Positions 43,476 through 51,655 of a DNA stretch of 64,000 nt are shown here, piece by piece. The translations under genes were made by a program, and so were the position numbers. The stretch spans positions 62,001 through 126,000 of the forward strand of contig NZ_JAMBOM010000002.1 of assembly GCF_023715615.1 (NCBI RefSeq), in the 5' to 3' direction. Below the pieces are notes generated by a model that was given only the letters and a program-made list of their open reading frames with translations, ran no database searches and had not been told where the DNA came from. Numbering within the stretch: the first letter of the stretch is position 1; every line of letters starts with the position of its first letter. Source of the stretch: Sporosarcina aquimarina. GTDB taxonomy: Bacteria; Bacillota; Bacilli; Bacillales_A; Planococcaceae.

Positions 43476-44453
43476 ATGGAAAGGTTCAAGGAACTAATAG
43501 GGATGGCGGCCATCACGATTTTTTTCAGCCTGCTGACGTGGGGTCTTACATCATCATACTTTGAAGAGTATGATTTAATGTCCGCAGAGCGGAAGACAGA
43601 GACGGTCGCGAGCATAGTCGGTACAAAAAGTCTGTTCACGCCACCTGCTTACCATGTAAAAATCGAACAGCCGGACGGAACACCATCCGAAGAACTGTAC
43701 CGCATCTCAAAGATACAAGCGGAAGAACTTACCCGGGGAGATGAAATAGACGGCTACTCCACCGGTCCGACGGGTTTTTCAACAATCCGGGACATCCTTA
43801 TGGACAGCATGTTCTACCTGGTGGGCATCGGCGTACTCGGCTTCTTAGCGTTCTGCTGCCTGGTAGCCACTATTCTATCCATTCCTGCAGTTGAGCAAGC
43901 GGAACAGAAGTCTGCATACAAACGTCATGTAAAAAAGAAGCACAAAAAGCGCAAAAAGAACATGAATAAGAAAAAGCATGATACCGGTTGGGGAATTGCC
44001 GGTGCCATCGTTGTATTCTTCCTTTTCTTCGCGGCCCGCTTCCTCCTTAACCTATTCAGAAAGGTGATGCCTGTCGGAAAGACAGAAACGGAAGCGTTGA
44101 TCTTCGACAAGTATTCGTATATTACCTACCGAAAACACGAAGATTCCATACGTGAATTCACAATCGCATTCGATGATCAGGACGGCAATACCATACAGGT
44201 CATTAAAGATGTGACCCGAAACACCTTTGCAGATTACGACATCGGTGACCAACTGCCAATCGCTTATAATTCCTCAAATCCCTATGACGTCTTTGTCCGC
44301 GGAACTTCAGTTCAGGATATTTTTCAAGCTTTGCTTACTTGGGAGATGCTCGTCTATGGCTCAATTCTGGCAGTCAGCGGATTTGTCATCTGGGCTTATT
44401 ATGATAGCAGGCTGAAGGGGAAATTTGTGAAACGACGGGAGGATGCTCAGTGA
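43476..44453 (+). CDS. DUF3592-like membrane protein with two modules
   Basis: A 325-residue protein if started at ATG 43476 (MERFKELIG), with AGGGGTG 6 nt upstream; the frame is open earlier but without a site. Four membrane segments are seen, one pair around each of two external loops. Each loop carries a beta motif of the DUF3592 kind (VKIEQPDGTPSEELYRIS, then FTIAFDDQDGNTIQVI). A very basic linker, KKKHKKRKKNMNKKKHD, divides the halves. The family's role is unknown; duplication within one protein is a common feature. Confidence 0.65.
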   Translation: MERFKELIGMAAITIFFSLLTWGLTSSYFEEYDLMSAERKTETVASIVGTKSLFTPPAYHVKIEQPDGTPSEELYRISKIQAEELTRGDEIDGYSTGPTGFSTIRDILMDSMFYLVGIGVLGFLAFCCLVATILSIPAVEQAEQKSAYKRHVKKKHKKRKKNMNKKKHDTGWGIAGAIVVFFLFFAARFLLNLFRKVMPVGKTETEALIFDKYSYITYRKHEDSIREFTIAFDDQDGNTIQVIKDVTRNTFADYDIGDQLPIAYNSSNPYDVFVRGTSVQDIFQALLTWEMLVYGSILAVSGFVIWAYYDSRLKGKFVKRREDAQ

Positions 44454-44627
44454 GGTGGATAAACTAAAAACTTTGGTTGTATAAAGTCATCTCCAAATCA
44501 ATTCTGAATACCACCTTGATTCCGCTGCGGACAGGCAAAGCTTTCAAGGAGGTTTGGCAGCTCTCTTGAAGGGAAAATGAGAGAGAGACCTATCAGATAA
44601 AATAATTATAAAAGGAGTATGACTAGT

Positions 44628-45476
44628 ATGAATAATATACAATCAAATCGATTGAACGACGGTACAAGCCTTCCGTCAATTGGCTTTGGAACGGTGAACA
44701 TCAATGGTGCACAAGGCGTAACTTCCGTTTTATCAGCCATCGAAGCCGGATATAGACTTATTGATACATCGACGAATTATAATAACGAAGGAATGGTAGG
44801 AGAAGCGGTTCGGCGGTCATCTATCCCAAGAGAGGAACTGATGATCAGCTCAAAACTTCCTGGACATTCACATGATTACGACAAAGCGATTCTCATGATC
44901 CAGGAATCATTATACCGTATCGGACTTGACTACTTTGATAAATATTTGATTCATTGGCCACTTCCGAAGCAAGGTAAATATGAAGATGCTTGGCAGGCTT
45001 TAGTCGATGCGCAGAAATTCGGACTGATCAAGACGATCGGCGTATCGAATTTTTTACCGGAACACCTCGAACGGATCATTGAGAAAACAGGTGTTACGCC
45101 GGCGACTAATCAAATTGAGCGCCATCCATATTTCAACAATAACGAACTGGTAGAGTACAATAAAAGCCGAGATATCCTAACAGAAGCCTGGAGTCCTTTA
45201 GGGCGCGAAATAAATGATGTGTTAACAAATGATACTATTGTATCAATAGCTGAGAAATATAATACAGCGCCAGCGCAAATTATTATTCGGTGGAACTTGC
45301 AAAACGGTGTCTTACCGATTGTAAAATCATCATCATACAAACATCAAAAAGCAAATCTTAATGTCTTTGACTTTGAATTAAGTGACGAAGATATCCAAAC
45401 AATTGATTCCTTGGATAAAGGCGAAGCAGGAAGAGTAGAGGGGCAGCACCCGAACGAATATGAAGAGTTTGATTAA
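44628..45476 (+). CDS. Aldo/keto reductase
   Basis: A 282-residue NADPH-dependent reductase of the aldo/keto reductase superfamily. The tetrad is visible as Asp and Tyr in LIDTSTNYNNE, Lys in ISSKLPGH and His in LIHWPLPKQG. IGVSNFLPEHL and the cofactor-binding tail IVKSSSYKHQKANL follow. It reduces aldehydes or ketones; the substrate is not known. ATG 44628 is chosen over 44619, which lies directly on the AAAGGAGT site. Convergent with the PBP1A gene behind a family-2 palindrome. Confidence 0.92.
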   Translation: MNNIQSNRLNDGTSLPSIGFGTVNINGAQGVTSVLSAIEAGYRLIDTSTNYNNEGMVGEAVRRSSIPREELMISSKLPGHSHDYDKAILMIQESLYRIGLDYFDKYLIHWPLPKQGKYEDAWQALVDAQKFGLIKTIGVSNFLPEHLERIIEKTGVTPATNQIERHPYFNNNELVEYNKSRDILTEAWSPLGREINDVLTNDTIVSIAEKYNTAPAQIIIRWNLQNGVLPIVKSSSYKHQKANLNVFDFELSDEDIQTIDSLDKGEAGRVEGQHPNEYEEFD

Positions 45477-45507
45477 TCAGCCTCCTTTGCTCCTATAATC
45501 GGTCATG

Positions 45508-45564
45508 GGTACCTGGACCATATACAATTCAGACACTATTCAGAATCATATGTGGTCCAGGTAC
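45508..45564. repeat. 57-nt family-2 palindrome (GGTACCTGG type)
   Basis: GGTACCTGGACCATATACAA and ATGTGGTCCAGGTAC close a hairpin around ACACTATTCAGAA. Exact-length copies are at 51474-51530 and 54178-54234. It lies between two convergent genes, a position fitting a two-way terminator. Confidence 0.8.
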
Positions 45565-45572
45565 GTTATTTA

Positions 45573-47621
45573 TTAGTCGTTAAACCACTTCTGCCCCCAC
45601 TTTTCGATACTCTTCCAAAACTCTTTTCTCTTCTCGTCCTTTTCTTTTTTCTTCTCTTTCTTTTCTCTTTCTTCCTTCGTCTTTTTCTTCTGCTTCTTCA
45701 GCTCTTTTATTTCATCGTCAATTAACGACAAGTCAAAGTTCTTCGTAGATAATTCACTGGCTGATTGTGAAACAACCTGCTCGAAAATCGGCGGTGCAGT
45801 AAAGCTGCTGGTAGAGGTTAAATAATGGTCGGCGTCCGTTTTATCATATCCGAGCCAGACCGCTCCGGCAATGTCAGGTGTATAGCCGACGAACCAATGA
45901 TCTTTGGAACCGTCCACTCCTTCAAACGGGAGCTGTGTGGTGCCCGTCTTCCCCGCTACGTCCATACCGGAAATCTGTGCTTTTTTCGCAGTCCCTTCCT
46001 CTACAGCCCCTTGCAACATATAAGTCATTTGCTCGGCAACTTCCGCATCCGTCACTTGCACGGACTCTCCCTGCCACTTTCCGAGCACATTTCCTTCCGA
46101 GTCTTTAATTTCGCTAATCGCGTGGGCTTCCTCCATCACGCCTTCATTCGCAAAGGCAGAAAACGCTTGCGCCATCCGTAAGGGAGAGGTTCCTTTATCT
46201 AGCCCTCCAAGCGCTAATCCAAGCGTGCGGTCATTTTTTGTCAATGAAATCCCAAACCGTTCCACCGCACCCACGCCGTCTTGAATGCCGATCTGATCCA
46301 ACAGCCAGACGGGAGGAATATTGTACGATTGCTCAAGCGCCTCGTACATGGTCACTTCCCCTCTATATTGCTGGTCAATGTTTTTCGGAGAGTACCCATC
46401 CATATCGATGGGTTCATCCACAAGCAAATCCGACATACGGTATCCGTTCTCAAGTGCCGGTGTATAGACGGCAAGCGGCTTTAGCGCAGATCCGGGCTGC
46501 CGGATGAGATCGGTCGCATTGTTGAAACGTCCCTTCGTATACTCTCCTCTCCCACCGACTAACGCGAGAATTCCGCCCGTTTTAGGATTTACGAAAACAG
46601 AGGCACTCTGCAAAAGCTGATCCGGGGTGCTCTCTGGGAAATTTCTGTCATCTGCATACACGTCTTCGAGCACATTCTGGACGACCGGATTGATTTCTGT
46701 CGTAATATGCAATCCGCCGGACAGTACTTCATCCTTCGTCAACTGGTACGTATTGACCGCCTCGTCTACTACACGATCGATATAATACGGATAGTTTTCG
46801 TCATCATGTGGCACGGTCGATTCGGACAGTACTAGGTTCTGTTTAATCGCTTCATCATATTCTTCCTGGCTAATATACTGTTCACGCAGCATCAGCGACA
46901 ACACCAAATTGCGCCGTTTCACCGACTTTTCCATATTTTTCGTAGGCGATAAATTTGACGGAGCTTTAATGATCCCAGCGAGTGTCGCAGATTCGCCTAA
47001 CGTCAATTTGCTGACATCTTTACCGAAATAAGTTTGTGCAGCACGTTGGACACCCCACGCTCCGTCACCGAAATAGATTTGGTTCAGGTACCGTTCCATG
47101 ATCTCCTCTTTCGAAAACACCCGTTCAATCTTCTTTGCGAGGATCAGCTCTTTGAATTTACGGGAGTACGTACGCTCCTGCGTTAAAAACACATTTTTTG
47201 CAAGCTGCTGCGTAATCGTACTGCCTCCTGACACGATTTTTCCTTTGAACGCATTCTCGACTAAAGCACGTCCCATCCTCAAATAATTAATACCGTGATG
47301 TTGGTAAAACCGTTGATCTTCTACGGAAACGACAGCTTCCACCAGCTCATTCGGAATCTGGTCGATCGATACGCCTTCTATTTTCGAATTCGAAACCGTG
47401 CTGATCACTTCTCCGTTCGGATCGTAAATAACCGTCGATCGGGGTGCGGGTTCTTCGAGTTTACTGACATCGCTGAATGTGATGAAGAGATTCAGTATAA
47501 GTAGTACAGAAAGGACAGCAAGCACGACACCGACACATACAAAACGAATGACCTTTTTCTTCAGGCTGCTGTTCTTTTTCATTGCTTTTTTATGTTGTTT
47601 TTTATATTCGGATCTTTTCAT
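45573..47621 (-). CDS. Class A penicillin-binding protein PBP1A
   Basis: A 682-residue enzyme started at ATG 47621 (MKRSEYKKQ) with AGGAGA 7 nt upstream. A cytoplasmic basic stretch and one membrane anchor (residues about 21-45) are followed by the glycosyltransferase domain: [13 protein letters not shown] with the catalytic Glu, [12 protein letters not shown] and [10 protein letters not shown]. The transpeptidase domain follows: [11 protein letters not shown] (SxxK), SYN at about 405 and GKTGTTQLP. It polymerises and cross-links peptidoglycan. The C-terminal tail is extremely rich in Lys and Glu ([19 protein letters not shown]) and may be wall- or nucleic-acid-binding. Confidence 0.94.
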   Translation of the reverse strand: MKRSEYKKQHKKAMKKNSSLKKKVIRFVCVGVVLAVLSVLLILNLFITFSDVSKLEEPAPRSTVIYDPNGEVISTVSNSKIEGVSIDQIPNELVEAVVSVEDQRFYQHHGINYLRMGRALVENAFKGKIVSGGSTITQQLAKNVFLTQERTYSRKFKELILAKKIERVFSKEEIMERYLNQIYFGDGAWGVQRAAQTYFGKDVSKLTLGESATLAGIIKAPSNLSPTKNMEKSVKRRNLVLSLMLREQYISQEEYDEAIKQNLVLSESTVPHDDENYPYYIDRVVDEAVNTYQLTKDEVLSGGLHITTEINPVVQNVLEDVYADDRNFPESTPDQLLQSASVFVNPKTGGILALVGGRGEYTKGRFNNATDLIRQPGSALKPLAVYTPALENGYRMSDLLVDEPIDMDGYSPKNIDQQYRGEVTMYEALEQSYNIPPVWLLDQIGIQDGVGAVERFGISLTKNDRTLGLALGGLDKGTSPLRMAQAFSAFANEGVMEEAHAISEIKDSEGNVLGKWQGESVQVTDAEVAEQMTYMLQGAVEEGTAKKAQISGMDVAGKTGTTQLPFEGVDGSKDHWFVGYTPDIAGAVWLGYDKTDADHYLTSTSSFTAPPIFEQVVSQSASELSTKNFDLSLIDDEIKELKKQKKKTKEEREKKEKKKEKDEKRKEFWKSIEKWGQKWFND

Positions 47622-47924
47622 ATAGATTCTCCTGCTTTTTAACTGCGTAGTTTTATTAGTAATGGACAGCATACTATTGACGAAAGGTGGGTTTTTAAAG
47701 TTGCGAGCTTCAATTTTCACGGGGGTTTCGTATAAGTGTATGAATAAAAACACCTGCGCGAGATACAAACAGGATACTAAGGGAGTCATAGGCACATTCT
47801 TCCCCTTCCACCCCCTTAGTAGACCTGAAGGGCACCCCGCCAATTCTTAGGTGATTGACCTAGATAAAAAAGAAACAGCCCACCGGTTACAGTAGACTGC
47901 TCCTCATTATGGAAATTATCGTGA

Positions 47925-48326
47925 TTAATCACTTGGAATTATAGTTATAGGAAGTCCTTCTTTGTAAATTTCACATCCTCTTAATTGATAAATCGTTTGA
48001 TCGCTTTTTTCTATTATTTTAATACTCTTACATGTATCCTCTATTACTCCTTGATCACCAGACTCATCGAATCTTGTATCAATTTTAGAACTCAACTTTT
48101 CATCAGAATACTTCAAGTCGTGAATTATTGGATCGCCTTCATCAGTGTAGTTTACCACACCAACTTCACTGTCCTTATTGTTAGAAACATCTTCCGTGAA
48201 TTTTTCAAGTAGATCAAGATTTTTTATAGTTCCGTGTGAATTGACTACATCATGTTTAGAAGGTGAATATTCACCACACCCAAAAAGAGAGAGTGATATT
48301 AAACCAAGCATAGACACTTTTTTCAC
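47925..48326 (-). CDS. DUF4362 lipoprotein
   Basis: A 133-residue lipoprotein started at GTG 48326, with GGGGAG 8 nt upstream. The lipobox is LSLFGC (Cys17). The sequence DVVNSHGTIKNLDLLEKF followed by VVNYTDEGDPIIHDLKY is typical of DUF4362, small lipoproteins of Bacillales with unknown function. It is flanked by the PBP1A gene behind an otherwise empty 303-bp gap (47622-47924). Confidence 0.78.
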   Translation of the reverse strand: MKKVSMLGLISLSLFGCGEYSPSKHDVVNSHGTIKNLDLLEKFTEDVSNNKDSEVGVVNYTDEGDPIIHDLKYSDEKLSSKIDTRFDESGDQGVIEDTCKSIKIIEKSDQTIYQLRGCEIYKEGLPITIIPSD

Positions 48327-48507
48327 CAGGTTCGCTCCCCACATTTTGTTTTTAATTTTTTTATATATTCAAAATATAAAGTCTGCTTATGCAGGTGTTA
48401 TACATTTATTAACATTTATTACAATAAAGATAGTGATGAAAAAATAATCTATCGGCGTTTGATGTTATGTGTTGTACTTTTAAATTTAACTAACGTAATT
48501 TTTTTGT

Positions 48508-48570
48508 GATACCTGCGCAAGAAAATTTCTCACTTATTCAAACATTCATAATTCCTCTTACACAGGCACC
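48508..48570. repeat. Family-1 palindromic repeat
   Basis: GATACCTGCGCAAGAAAAT and CTTACACAGGCACC form the arms; the inner part TCACTTATTCAAACATTCAT matches the other copies. The rest of the gap 48345-48720 shows no gene. Confidence 0.7.
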
Positions 48571-48720
48571 CATCACTAAATTGGAAAAACATGTTCATCG
48601 CTTCGTATGTCAATATAGTGTTCCAAAGAAGGGGTCATCTTCAAAATATGGTACAATTACCCAACGATACTTTCTTACTTTACATATAATAAATCACCAT
48701 CATGTACGAGGAGGTTTATT

Positions 48721-49116
48721 ATGAATCCAAGGAAAAGACAACTCCGTGATAGCACACGAGCAAGTAACTATTGTAGATGCAAGACCACAAATCCGCAAGA
48801 CCCTCAAGATCCCCCAGAAACACCGCCTACTAGTCAACAGGATTGCTTTTGTCCTAACTTTGCTTTGGAATGTGGTGATACTTTTAACTTATGGTACAAC
48901 CGCTGGTTAGAAGCTAAACGGCAAGGCTTAGACTTATTTGTAATGCACGATCCCCAAGATAACGTGAATCCGATAGCTCAACATCGTATAGAGGAATTTA
49001 TACGCTCGGCTTGTGCAATATCTTTTAGAACCAATTCCTTTCAAGTGGGCACTCTCCGTTATTTCGAGGATTATGCGCTTGGCATAGTTAGTTATGAATA
49101 CAAAACTGGATTTTAA
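48721..49116 (+). CDS. Hypothetical protein (131 aa)
   Basis: A 131-residue soluble protein with AGGAGG 7 nt before the ATG. The N-terminal 45 residues are rich in Pro, Gln and Arg and contain four cysteines (YCRCK and DCFCPNF); a folded-looking domain of about 80 residues follows (CGDTFNLWYNRWLEAKRQG). The Cys pairs could bind metal, but the pattern does not match a zinc finger I know. No family is recognised. It is transcribed from its own region among repeats. Confidence 0.6.
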   Translation: MNPRKRQLRDSTRASNYCRCKTTNPQDPQDPPETPPTSQQDCFCPNFALECGDTFNLWYNRWLEAKRQGLDLFVMHDPQDNVNPIAQHRIEEFIRSACAISFRTNSFQVGTLRYFEDYALGIVSYEYKTGF

Positions 49117-49357
49117 TTGAAATACCGTGTTTTTATTTAAATTTTCTAGTGTGAAGCGTGGCCATGAGGTGTGCACGATGGACCAGACAACTTTTCCTCG
49201 TCAAACGTAAACTTCCCTTCCAAGTTCCTTGAAGGCGCTGCCTATTATGTTAAATAGATAGAAGAAAACGCAAAAAACCATTGTTTTCAGGGTATAGAGA
49301 AGTACCAATCACAGAACTTCCAAAACCCACCCCACTTAAAAAGAGGAGCTGAAAAAA

Positions 49358-49552
49358 ATGGTTATACATTCATTTAATCATATTCAGGGGAAAAACGGAA
49401 GTTATTGGAGTCGTTTGATGAGGAACCCAGAGACAAAGCGATACTGTATTGTTGCAGTAGATGCACCGAAGTACGTGAATGCAGCGATGATTTGTACAAT
49501 TAATGGAGATATTTTAAGGACCATTCGAATTTGATGGCTCACAAACCGAGTA
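49358..49552 (+). pseudogene. IS110-family transposase remnant (N-terminus)
   Basis: An ATG at 49358 with AGAGGAG upstream opens a 58-codon frame reading GSYWSRLMRNPETKRYC and then VAVDAPKY, the start of IS110-type transposases, where DAxK contributes to the DEDD catalytic site. At about 49520 the reading frame is lost; the next frame continues the family sequence FEFDGSQTE before ending at about 49552, three bases from a family-1 palindrome. Everything after residue 65 of a protein of over 400 residues is missing. The 240 bp upstream (49117-49357) may be the IS left end. Confidence 0.7.
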
Positions 49553-49554
49553 GT

Positions 49555-49616
49555 GATACCTGTGCACGAAACTATTGTGTTTGTTCAAACACTCATAATT
49601 GATTCTTACACAGGCG
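49555..49616. repeat. Family-1 palindrome at the IS110 break
   Basis: GATACCTGTGCACGAAACT and TTCTTACACAGGCG form the arms around GTGTTTGTTCAAACACTCAT. The truncated transposase ends three bases before it. Confidence 0.75.
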
Positions 49617-49689
49617 TAATTTTTTTATAGCCCAATAACGAGCAATAGGTGTTATTTTTGAATATTTGTGCTAAACTAAACCTATACTG

Positions 49690-49717
49690 AAAAGAACTGA
49701 GTGCGTCAACACCCAGT
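49690..49717 (-). terminator. Terminator of the Hol-Tox mRNA, locus 2
   Basis: On the minus strand ACTGGGTG and CACTCAGT form a stem with loop TTGACG followed by TCTTTTC. It corresponds to the terminator at 27201-27230. Confidence 0.7.
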
Positions 49718-49770
49718 CAATGCAGCTGACACCCGCATGAAGTGCGGTTGGCCAGTTGAACAAAGGTGTT

Positions 49771-49820
49771 AAAAGTAATCGCCCTGCTTACTTGGTCGTT
49801 AGCGGTGGGTGGTTACTTTT
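49771..49820 (+). terminator. Terminator of the predicted antisense RNA, locus 2
   Basis: AAAAGTAATCGCCC pairs with GGGTGGTTACTTTT and is followed by a T-run. It overlaps the end of the toxin gene on the other strand, as in locus 1. Confidence 0.6.
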
Positions 49821-49924
49821 TTTCTGTTGGTGTATAAAGCAATCATTGCTACAATGGTTGTTGCCATTGCTGCGAGGAATATACCAAATTGGAATAACAT
49901 GTTCATTGCTTCGTATGTCACCAT
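49799..49924 (-). CDS. Putative holin-like toxin (Hol-Tox), copy 2
   Basis: A 41-residue peptide starting MVTYEAMNMLFQFGIFLA with one membrane segment and a basic tail (NRKKVTTHR). It matches copy 1 at 26995-27105, but lacks its early stop and reads five residues further. The 60 bp upstream, including the CACTCCC / GGGGTG hairpin that covers the ribosome binding site, is nearly identical to copy 1. The 3' region, with the shared CCGCACTTCATGCGG block, is also conserved. It is oriented opposite to copy 1. Confidence 0.82.
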   Translation of the reverse strand: MVTYEAMNMLFQFGIFLAAMATTIVAMIALYTNRKKVTTHR

Positions 49925-50048
49925 ATTAACACCCCATTTCTCAAGGGAGTGCCAACCGCCCATCCGCTATATGTCGCTACGTCTATATCATATCACTGAC
50001 CGCAATGCGAAACCATACTCCTAATAACCTCGTCGAGCTAATAGTTTG

Positions 50049-50110
50049 ATGTCAATGTAACAAACTTTCGCGTTTATTCAAGCATTCATGAATGTTTCAT
50101 ACACAGCGGC
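50049..50110. repeat. Family-1 palindromic repeat
   Basis: The copy reads GATGTCAATGTAACAAACTT to TTTCATACACAGCGGC with inner CGTTTATTCAAGCATTCATG. The left arm has lost the GTGCAC core. Otherwise the gap 49925-50229 holds only the Hol-Tox promoter region. Confidence 0.65.
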
Positions 50111-50229
50111 ATTTAATACTCGAGAGAACACTTCATATATTTCATTAATCCAACACCCCCCACACACATATCCTGTATAGTGAAACTACATACACTCCCC
50201 CACACAATACAAACTGGAGGCGACACATA

Positions 50230-51081
50230 ATGGCAAGAATCATCTTAACAACCGAAAGCGGTGCCGATTTGCCCGAATCTCTAGCGAAGAAATACAACAT
50301 TCACGTTGTACCGATGCACGTCATCATGGATGGTACGGACTATCTAGACGGTCAGTTGCCTGTAGCGGACATCTTTGACTTTTATAACCGCACGAAAAAA
50401 ATTCCTTCCACTGCTGCTACGAATACGCATGAGTACCAGGAGTTTTTCAAAACTATCCGGACGGAGTTTCCTGAAAGCATCATCATTCATATAGGCTATA
50501 CATCAAAAGCGTCTGTTTCCTATCAGAATGCGTTGACGGCTGCGGAAGATGTAAAAGATATTTATTTACTTGATGCGTTGAACGTCACGGGCGGATTGAC
50601 TGCAGTTGTGATGTATGTGGCTGCCTTGCTTGAAGAAGAGCCTAACATCGATCCTGTACGTCTGGTGGAGATGATTGAGGCTAAGGTTCCGAAGTCACGA
50701 CTGGCCTTCCTTCCCGGCAGCCTAGACTTTCTGCGGGCTGGCGGACGGGTAAGCAATATGGCGTATCTTGGCGGCGCGTTGCTGAAGATCAAGCCGTGTA
50801 TTGAATTAGTGGACGGTAAGCTTATGTCGACTAGGAAATACCGCGGTAAGATGGAGAAGGTCACTGAAACTCTGTTTCATGATTATCTACAGCAATACAA
50901 CATCGACAGACAGCAGGTCTATTTCATTTATTCGATTGGACTCAGTGAGACGATCAAACAACGCATCAATGAAATTGCGATGGAACAAGGATTCGAGAAT
51001 AGTATGTGGATTGAGGCTGGAGCGATGATCTCGACGCATTCCGGTCCTGGAGGATTTGGTATAGCGGGGCTGGAAGTGTAA
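50230..51081 (+). CDS. DegV-family fatty-acid-binding protein
   Basis: A 283-residue protein of the DegV/FakB family. The N-terminal EDD fold starts ILTTESGADLPE, with PSTAATNTHEYQEFF (the Ser/Thr pocket that binds the carboxylate) at about residue 59. The second domain has GGRVSNMAYLGGALLKIKP and the C-terminal HSGPGGFGIAG. These proteins bind fatty acids; FakB hands exogenous fatty acids to FakA kinase. FakA is not nearby. GGAGG lies 9 nt before the ATG and a terminator follows. Confidence 0.93.
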   Translation: MARIILTTESGADLPESLAKKYNIHVVPMHVIMDGTDYLDGQLPVADIFDFYNRTKKIPSTAATNTHEYQEFFKTIRTEFPESIIIHIGYTSKASVSYQNALTAAEDVKDIYLLDALNVTGGLTAVVMYVAALLEEEPNIDPVRLVEMIEAKVPKSRLAFLPGSLDFLRAGGRVSNMAYLGGALLKIKPCIELVDGKLMSTRKYRGKMEKVTETLFHDYLQQYNIDRQQVYFIYSIGLSETIKQRINEIAMEQGFENSMWIEAGAMISTHSGPGGFGIAGLEV

Positions 51082-51109
51082 GTAGCTGTTTCAGCATAAA
51101 ATCTCACTA

Positions 51110-51142
51110 AAAAACCCAACAGTAAATCTGCTGGTGGGTTTT
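51110..51142 (+). terminator. Terminator after degV
   Basis: AAAACCCAACAG pairs with CTGCTGGTGGGTTTT across TAAAT, with one small bulge. Confidence 0.75.
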
Positions 51143-51173
51143 CTGAAGTAAAGATATATATACGAATTCTCGC

Positions 51174-51300
51174 TTATTTAATGATTGTCACCGGACATTT
51201 TGCTTCCTTGATCATTTTATGTTTGACGCTGCCAAGCATCATTTCCTGTACGCAGTTCAGTCCGCGACTCTCAATGACCAAGTGATTTGCATTTTTGGTT
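51174..51300 (-). pseudogene. Universal stress protein (UspA) remnant
   Basis: Minus-strand residues ANHLVIESRGLNCVQEMML followed by GSVKHKMIKEAKCPVTIIK match the C-terminal 40 residues of UspA proteins, including the ATP-binding GS(R)G..MLGSV region. The upstream 100 residues are absent: homology ends at a family-2 palindrome (51297-51366). This is a truncated gene, not a coding sequence. Confidence 0.75.
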
Positions 51301-51366
51301 ACCTGAGTACCGCACGACTCGACCACTATTCAGAACCGTCCCTGAGTTGTGTCGTGCACGGGCAGC
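51297..51366. repeat. Family-2 palindrome at the UspA break
   Basis: GTTACCTGAGTACCGCACGA and GTTGTGTCGTGCACGGGCAGC close a hairpin around ACTATTCAGAACCG. It lies exactly where the UspA homology ends. Confidence 0.7.
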
Positions 51367-51405
51367 TAATATTTTTATCCTTGCTAGACACTAACATACG
51401 TATAT

Positions 51406-51438
51406 GAAAAAACCGCAGCTGGCACTGTGGATTTTTTC
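51406..51438. terminator. Terminator-like hairpin
   Basis: GAAAAAACCGCAG pairs with CTGTGGATTTTTTC around CTGGCA; symmetric A/T flanks let it work on both strands. Confidence 0.7.
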
Positions 51439-51473
51439 ATCAAATCTTACGAGATTCTTATAATTTGCTAATC

Positions 51474-51530
51474 GGTACCTGGACCGAATACCATTCAGAC
51501 ACTATTCGAAATTGTACGTGGTTCAGGTAC
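51474..51530. repeat. 57-nt family-2 palindrome (GGTACCTGG type)
   Basis: Same length and arms as 45508-45564: GGTACCTGGACCGAATACCA and ACGTGGTTCAGGTAC, with ACACTATTCGAA in the loop. It borders the defence-like island. Confidence 0.8.
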
Positions 51531-51655
51531 GTTATTTAAGAGAAAGCCACGTTTCCAGAAAATTAGAGCACGGCTTTTCATCCTAATTATAGAAATAATC
51601 GTCAAATAAATCGCCCGATTCAGAGATAATATCTATCCCAAATAAAAGAATGAAC

